DNA from: Maritalea porphyrae
GTDB taxonomy: Bacteria; Pseudomonadota; Alphaproteobacteria; Rhizobiales; Devosiaceae
Reading direction: 5' to 3'
Assembly: GCF_027213965.1 (NCBI RefSeq)
Contig: NZ_JAPWGX010000007.1
Span: forward strand, 1 to 64,000
Length of the DNA: 64,000 nt
Below are positions 60,114-64,000 of the stretch, piece after piece. Position 1 is the stretch's first letter; each line of letters opens with the position of its first letter. Both the position numbers and the translations under genes were made by a program. The notes below the pieces were generated by a model, which worked only from the letters and a program-made list of their open reading frames with translations, was not told the DNA's origin and made no database searches.

Positions 60114-63100
60114 ATGCCCAAACGCGAAGATATTTCCTCCATCCTGATCATCGGCGCCGGACCAATTATTATTGGTCAGGCATGCGAATTTGATTATTCA
60201 GGCACACAGGCCTGCAAAGCCCTCAAAGCCGAAGGCTACCGCGTTATTTTGGTGAACTCTAATCCAGCCACCATCATGACAGACCCTGATTTGGCCGACG
60301 CCACTTACATGGAGCCAATTACCCCAGAAGTTGTGGCCAAAATCATCGAAAAAGAACGCCCCGACGCACTTCTGCCAACGATGGGCGGCCAAACAGCGCT
60401 AAACTGCGCATTGTCCCTGCGCAAAATGGGTGTGCTTGAAAAATACAATGTGGAAATGATCGGCGCGACAGCCGAAGCCATCGATAAGGCTGAAGACCGC
60501 GACCTTTTCCGCGCTGCAATGGATAAAATTGGCCTTGAAACACCAACCTCAATGCTCGCGCATGATCTCACAGAAGCGCTTGAAGCACTCGAAGTCGTTG
60601 GTCTGCCTGCCATCATTCGCCCCTCATTCACCATGGGTGGCACCGGAGGCGGTGTTGCTTACAACCGCGAAGAATATATCGCGATTGTTGAAAGCGGCAT
60701 TGATGCATCTCCAACCAATGAAGTGCTTGTTGAAGAAAGCATCATCGGTTGGAAAGAATATGAGATGGAGGTTGTCCGCGACAAAAAAGACAATTGTATC
60801 ATCATCTGTTCCATCGAAAACATCGATCCAATGGGCGTGCACACTGGCGACAGCATCACCGTGGCCCCAGCGCTTACCTTGACCGACAAAGAATACCAAA
60901 TCATGCGCGACGCATCTTTGGCGGTGTTGCGCGAAATTGGTGTGGAAACCGGTGGCTCAAACGTTCAGTTCTCCGTCAATCCAAAAGACGGCCGTTTGAT
61001 CGTTATCGAAATGAACCCACGTGTGTCGCGTTCTTCTGCTTTGGCATCAAAAGCAACGGGCTTCCCAATCGCCAAAGTTGCAGCACGGCTTGCAGTTGGC
61101 TACACGCTTGACGAGCTCGAAAACGACATCACAGGCGGTGCAACACCGGCTTCGTTTGAACCGTCCATCGACTATGTGGTCACAAAAATTCCACGTTTCG
61201 CGTTCGAAAAGTTCCCCGGTGCAGACAATCACCTAACAACAGCCATGAAATCTGTTGGCGAAGCCATGGCCATTGGCCGGACGTTCCAAGAGAGCATGCA
61301 AAAAGCGCTACGTTCGCTTGAAACAGGCCTGACTGGCTTTAATGAAATCGGCATTCCGGGTATTGGCGAAGGCGACGACAAAAACGCGGTGCGTGCTGCC
61401 TTGGGAAAACCCACTCCGGATCGGATTTTGGTCATCGCCGACGCCATGCGTTTAGGCTTTGATGATGAGTTCATCCACAATGCCTGTAAGTTTGACCCAT
61501 GGGTACTTGAGCAAATTCGCGGCATTGTTGAAATGGAAGCGAAAGTAAATGAACACGGTTTGCCAGAAACCGCGCAGCAACTGCGCAAACTCAAATCAAT
61601 GGGCTTTGCCGATACGCGACTTGCGGACCTTACCGACAAAAAACCACGCGACGTGAAAGCGTTGCGCGACAAATTGGACGTTCACCCTGTCTATAAGCGC
61701 ATTGACACATGTGCCGCAGAATTTGCCTCACCAACTGCCTATATGTATTCAACATATGAGACGCCATTTGCTGGCGCACCGGTGAGCGAAGCAGTGCCTT
61801 CTGACAAGAAGAAAATCGTCATTTTGGGTGGCGGACCAAACCGCATCGGCCAAGGCATTGAGTTTGACTATTGTTGCTGTCACGCCGCATTTGCGCTTTC
61901 TGAAGCGGGCTATGAGACCATCATGGTCAATTGTAACCCTGAAACAGTTTCAACTGACTATGACACCTCAGATCGTTTGTATTTTGAGCCATTGACCAAA
62001 GAAGATGTGCTCGAAATCCTACACCTTGAGCAGTCAAAAGGCACGCTTGAAGGCGTTATCGTGCAGTTCGGTGGTCAGACGCCGCTTGGCCTTGCCAATT
62101 CGATCAAACGCGCAGGCATCCCAATTTTGGGCACACAGCCAGAAGCCATTGATCTGGCCGAAGATCGCAACCAGTTCCAAAAACTGTTGCATGAATTGGA
62201 ATTGACCCAGCCGCGAAACGGCATTGCATATTCGCTTGAGCAATCACGCATGGTGGCAGAGGATATTTCTTATCCGTTGGTTATTCGACCCTCATTTGTG
62301 TTGGGTGGCCGCGCCATGGCGATCGTCAACAATTCCGACGAATTTGAAGACTATGTGCAAAGCACCCTCACCGAATTGGTGCCGCCTCATATCCGTCAAA
62401 AATACCCGAACGACAAAACCGGACAGATCAACTCAGTCCTTGCAACCAACCCATTGTTGTTTGACAGCTATTTGGGCGGCGCAATTGAAATTGATGTGGA
62501 CACCCTTTGTGATGGCAAAGACGTATTTGTCGCTGGCATCATGGAACATATTGAAGAAGCGGGTGTGCACTCCGGCGATAGCGCATGTTCTTTGCCATCG
62601 CGCAATTTGGATGAAGCAACAATTACTGAGATCAAACGTCAGGCCACTGAATTGGCGCTGGCCCTCAAGGTTGGTGGCCTCATGAACATCCAGTTCGCCC
62701 TTAAAGACGGCACGCTTTATGTGCTGGAGGTGAACCCACGCGCTTCACGTACGGTGCCGTTCGTCGCAAAAGTCATCGGCATGCCAGTGGCTAAAATCGC
62801 CGCGCGCATTATGGCGGGTGAAAGCCTTGCCAGCTTCAACCTCAAAGAGCCAGTTCTCAAGCATATCGCAGTCAAAGAAGCAGTCTTCCCATTTGCCCGC
62901 TTCCCTGGCGTTGATACAATTCTTGGCCCAGAAATGCGCTCAACCGGTGAAGTCATCGGCCTTGATACGGACTTTGGTATCGCTTTTGCAAAAAGCCAGC
63001 TTGGTGGCGGAACAAAAGTGCCAAAATCTGGCACCGTGTTCGTTTCCGTGCGCGACGAAGACAAAGCGACCATTCTGCCCAGCATCAAATTGCTTGAAGA

Positions 63101-63425
63101 AGTCGGTTTCAAGGTAATCGCAACCAGCGGCACGCGTCGGTTCTTGTTTGAAAATGGCGTAAAAGCCGAAAAGATCAATAAGGTTCTTGAAGGACGCCCG
63201 CACATTGTGGATGCCATGAAAAATGGCAACGTCCAATTGGTGATCAATACAACATCAGGCCAACAAGCGCTTAATGACAGCCGAGACCTGCGCCGTACTG
63301 CATTGCTCAACAAGATCCCCTATTACACCACAATTGCTGGTGCAATTGCAGCGGTTGATGGCATTGTTTCCTACTCGACCGACACATTAACTGTAAAATC
63401 TGTGCAAGAGTATTTCGCGGTTTAA
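60114..63425 (+). CDS. carB: Carbamoyl-phosphate synthase large subunit
   Basis: 1103 residues from ATG 60114, where the family start [17 protein letters not shown] begins; the open frame upstream is not family-like. Two ATP-grasp halves ([12 protein letters not shown] and [27 protein letters not shown] and [14 protein letters not shown]) and a C-terminal MGS-like regulatory domain (~950-1090). It makes carbamoyl phosphate together with CarA at 48638. Followed by a strong terminator. Confidence 0.98.
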   Translation: MPKREDISSILIIGAGPIIIGQACEFDYSGTQACKALKAEGYRVILVNSNPATIMTDPDLADATYMEPITPEVVAKIIEKERPDALLPTMGGQTALNCALSLRKMGVLEKYNVEMIGATAEAIDKAEDRDLFRAAMDKIGLETPTSMLAHDLTEALEALEVVGLPAIIRPSFTMGGTGGGVAYNREEYIAIVESGIDASPTNEVLVEESIIGWKEYEMEVVRDKKDNCIIICSIENIDPMGVHTGDSITVAPALTLTDKEYQIMRDASLAVLREIGVETGGSNVQFSVNPKDGRLIVIEMNPRVSRSSALASKATGFPIAKVAARLAVGYTLDELENDITGGATPASFEPSIDYVVTKIPRFAFEKFPGADNHLTTAMKSVGEAMAIGRTFQESMQKALRSLETGLTGFNEIGIPGIGEGDDKNAVRAALGKPTPDRILVIADAMRLGFDDEFIHNACKFDPWVLEQIRGIVEMEAKVNEHGLPETAQQLRKLKSMGFADTRLADLTDKKPRDVKALRDKLDVHPVYKRIDTCAAEFASPTAYMYSTYETPFAGAPVSEAVPSDKKKIVILGGGPNRIGQGIEFDYCCCHAAFALSEAGYETIMVNCNPETVSTDYDTSDRLYFEPLTKEDVLEILHLEQSKGTLEGVIVQFGGQTPLGLANSIKRAGIPILGTQPEAIDLAEDRNQFQKLLHELELTQPRNGIAYSLEQSRMVAEDISYPLVIRPSFVLGGRAMAIVNNSDEFEDYVQSTLTELVPPHIRQKYPNDKTGQINSVLATNPLLFDSYLGGAIEIDVDTLCDGKDVFVAGIMEHIEEAGVHSGDSACSLPSRNLDEATITEIKRQATELALALKVGGLMNIQFALKDGTLYVLEVNPRASRTVPFVAKVIGMPVAKIAARIMAGESLASFNLKEPVLKHIAVKEAVFPFARFPGVDTILGPEMRSTGEVIGLDTDFGIAFAKSQLGGGTKVPKSGTVFVSVRDEDKATILPSIKLLEEVGFKVIATSGTRRFLFENGVKAEKINKVLEGRPHIVDAMKNGNVQLVINTTSGQQALNDSRDLRRTALLNKIPYYTTIAGAIAAVDGIVSYSTDTLTVKSVQEYFAV

Positions 63426-63432
63426 CAAACTC

Positions 63433-63466
63433 GGGCGGAGTTTACATTTTCAAGTAAACTCCGCCC
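63433..63466. terminator. Terminator of carB
   Basis: GGGCGGAGTTTAC (63433-63445) and GTAAACTCCGCCC (63454-63466), a 13-bp perfect stem with an 8-base loop, followed by ATTGTTT. It also serves the convergent small membrane-protein genes. Confidence 0.88.
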
Positions 63467-63484
63467 ATTGTTTACCTAAGTGTC

Positions 63485-63598
63485 TTATTTGATAATGGTA
63501 ATTATCGCCCAAATATAGACAGGCATTGGCGCAAAGCCCCAGAGCAGAACCCAAGGCAATGCTGGCAACAGCCGTTCAAACGTTGTTTTCTTCTGCAT
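63485..63598 (-). CDS. 37-residue membrane protein at the end of the globin operon
   Basis: ATG 63598 with AGGG upstream. One membrane helix (WVLLWGFAPMPVYIWAIITI) and a basic N-terminus. It starts 9 bases after the previous gene. Unknown; probably co-transcribed with the globin gene. Confidence 0.6.
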   Translation of the reverse strand: MQKKTTFERLLPALPWVLLWGFAPMPVYIWAIITIIK

Positions 63599-63607
63599 GA
63601 TTTTCCC

Positions 63608-63820
63608 TCAAGTTGTCAGTACGGTTGCAACAGCCGCCGCAACCAACCAAAACCAAAATGCGGTCTTAGCAGCAATATCCATCTGCAGCCCCACAGGGTC
63701 GCGCAACAGCGCAGTTCGCGGTTCATCGAACCGATCACGCTCACTAAATATGATGGTTGCGAACGCGGCTAGGACCAGCAGCGCCAAACCTTCAAAGACA
63801 AAGACCACATATATGATCAT
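63608..63820 (-). CDS. Small two-helix membrane protein after the globin gene
   Basis: 70 residues with two membrane segments (IIYVVFVFEGLALLVLAAFA and AAKTAFWFWLVAAAVATVL) joined by a charged loop. It starts 1 base after the globin stop, so it is translationally linked. No family recognised; a membrane partner for the globin is conceivable. Confidence 0.7.
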   Translation of the reverse strand: MIIYVVFVFEGLALLVLAAFATIIFSERDRFDEPRTALLRDPVGLQMDIAAKTAFWFWLVAAAVATVLTT

Positions 63821-63821
63821 C

Positions 63822-64000
63822 TTATCGCTCCAATAGATCTTGTGCAGGATCGTAAAACATTCCCGTCATCAAACTACGGGCGATATTTTGAGCACGAGCG
63901 TTGAAAAAGTTTTTTGCTTCAGGCGAAGGTGCTATCTCCTCAAGGTTTTGCGCAAAGAGTTCAAGCCAGCGATCAAAATGCCAGCGCTCAACTTGCTTCA
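63822..64000 (-). CDS. Group III truncated hemoglobin, C-terminal part (cut by window edge)
   Basis: The last 58 residues are in the window: WHFDRWLELFAQNLEEIAPS and FNARAQNIARSLMTGMFYD. The HFxRWL and IARSL segments are typical of group III truncated globins (CtrHb), a type frequent in Alphaproteobacteria. The haem-binding N-terminal part lies beyond the edge. Roles proposed for the group include nitric-oxide or oxygen handling. Confidence 0.75.
   Translation of the reverse strand, partial: KQVERWHFDRWLELFAQNLEEIAPSPEAKNFFNARAQNIARSLMTGMFYDPAQDLLER

Noticed and set aside
1-64000. CRISPR arrays, rRNA genes and insertion sequences
   Set aside because: No regularly spaced 25-40-base repeats, no rRNA sequence and no transposase gene were found; the only short periodic repeats are the 9-bp iteron-like groups.

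Overview
The window comes from an alphaproteobacterium, most likely a member of the Hyphomicrobiales (Rhizobiales), with roughly balanced GC. The host part carries rpoD, dnaG, a GatB/YqeY-family gene and carA in a run, plus a HlyU-family protein and a group III truncated globin. The phage part encodes a GcrA-family protein, a family essentially confined to Alphaproteobacteria. The species cannot be named from this sequence.

Positions 1-32071 are one prophage, and its left end lies outside the window. Its right end abuts the 3' end of a CAT-anticodon tRNA (32071-32147, minus strand), the usual site for the tyrosine integrase encoded at 30045-31112. Read in the direction of transcription (right to left), the order is as follows. 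The lysogeny switch and early regulators come first (26.5-22.5 kb: CI-like repressor, Cro-like and CII-like proteins, a ParB-MT-A70 methyltransferase, a GcrA-like regulator). Next are a BrnT/BrnA toxin-antitoxin pair, a C5 methyltransferase, small genes and replication genes (primase, SF3-type helicase; 22.4-15.5 kb). A gene-free stretch with ten GTCCTA repeats on a 9-bp period follows (15.1-15.3 kb). Packaging and head genes (13.6-6.3 kb) include a protease-capsid fusion, and contractile-tail baseplate and tail-fibre genes occupy 6.3-0 kb. Sheath, tube, tape-measure and lysis genes are not seen and presumably lie to the left. A short rightward operon (28.6-31.1 kb) holds an HD hydrolase, an excisionase and the integrase.

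Three cargo-type genes stand out from the phage core: a PD-(D/E)XK-like protein (27.1-28.5 kb), an AbiJ-like HEPN protein beside the attachment site (31.1-32.0 kb) and a plus-strand two-helix membrane protein (19.6-20.6 kb). The prophage also shows a well-defined operator system. Five copies of TAGC-N7-GCTA lie in two clusters with matching geometry at the cro-like promoter and at the int/xis operon promoter.

From 32.3 kb onward the genes are chromosomal. There is an ArsR regulator, a SIMPL protein and an operon of RimK-fusion, ankyrin lipoprotein and TauE/SafE exporter. A LysE exporter and an Fe-S-type regulator come next, the regulator diverging from a CxxC miniprotein and two coupled MFS transporters. 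A 0.67-kb gene-free stretch with eight GANTC sites follows (41.3-41.75 kb). After it come an MBL hydrolase/HxlR pair, rpoD, dnaG, an acetyltransferase, YqeY, carA, an acyltransferase, a zinc metallopeptidase, a Tat-exported CpdB, an aldehyde dehydrogenase with DUF779 and a GAF-Fis regulator, a GNAT, a GST, a YddG-like exporter, carB, and a truncated globin with two small membrane proteins.
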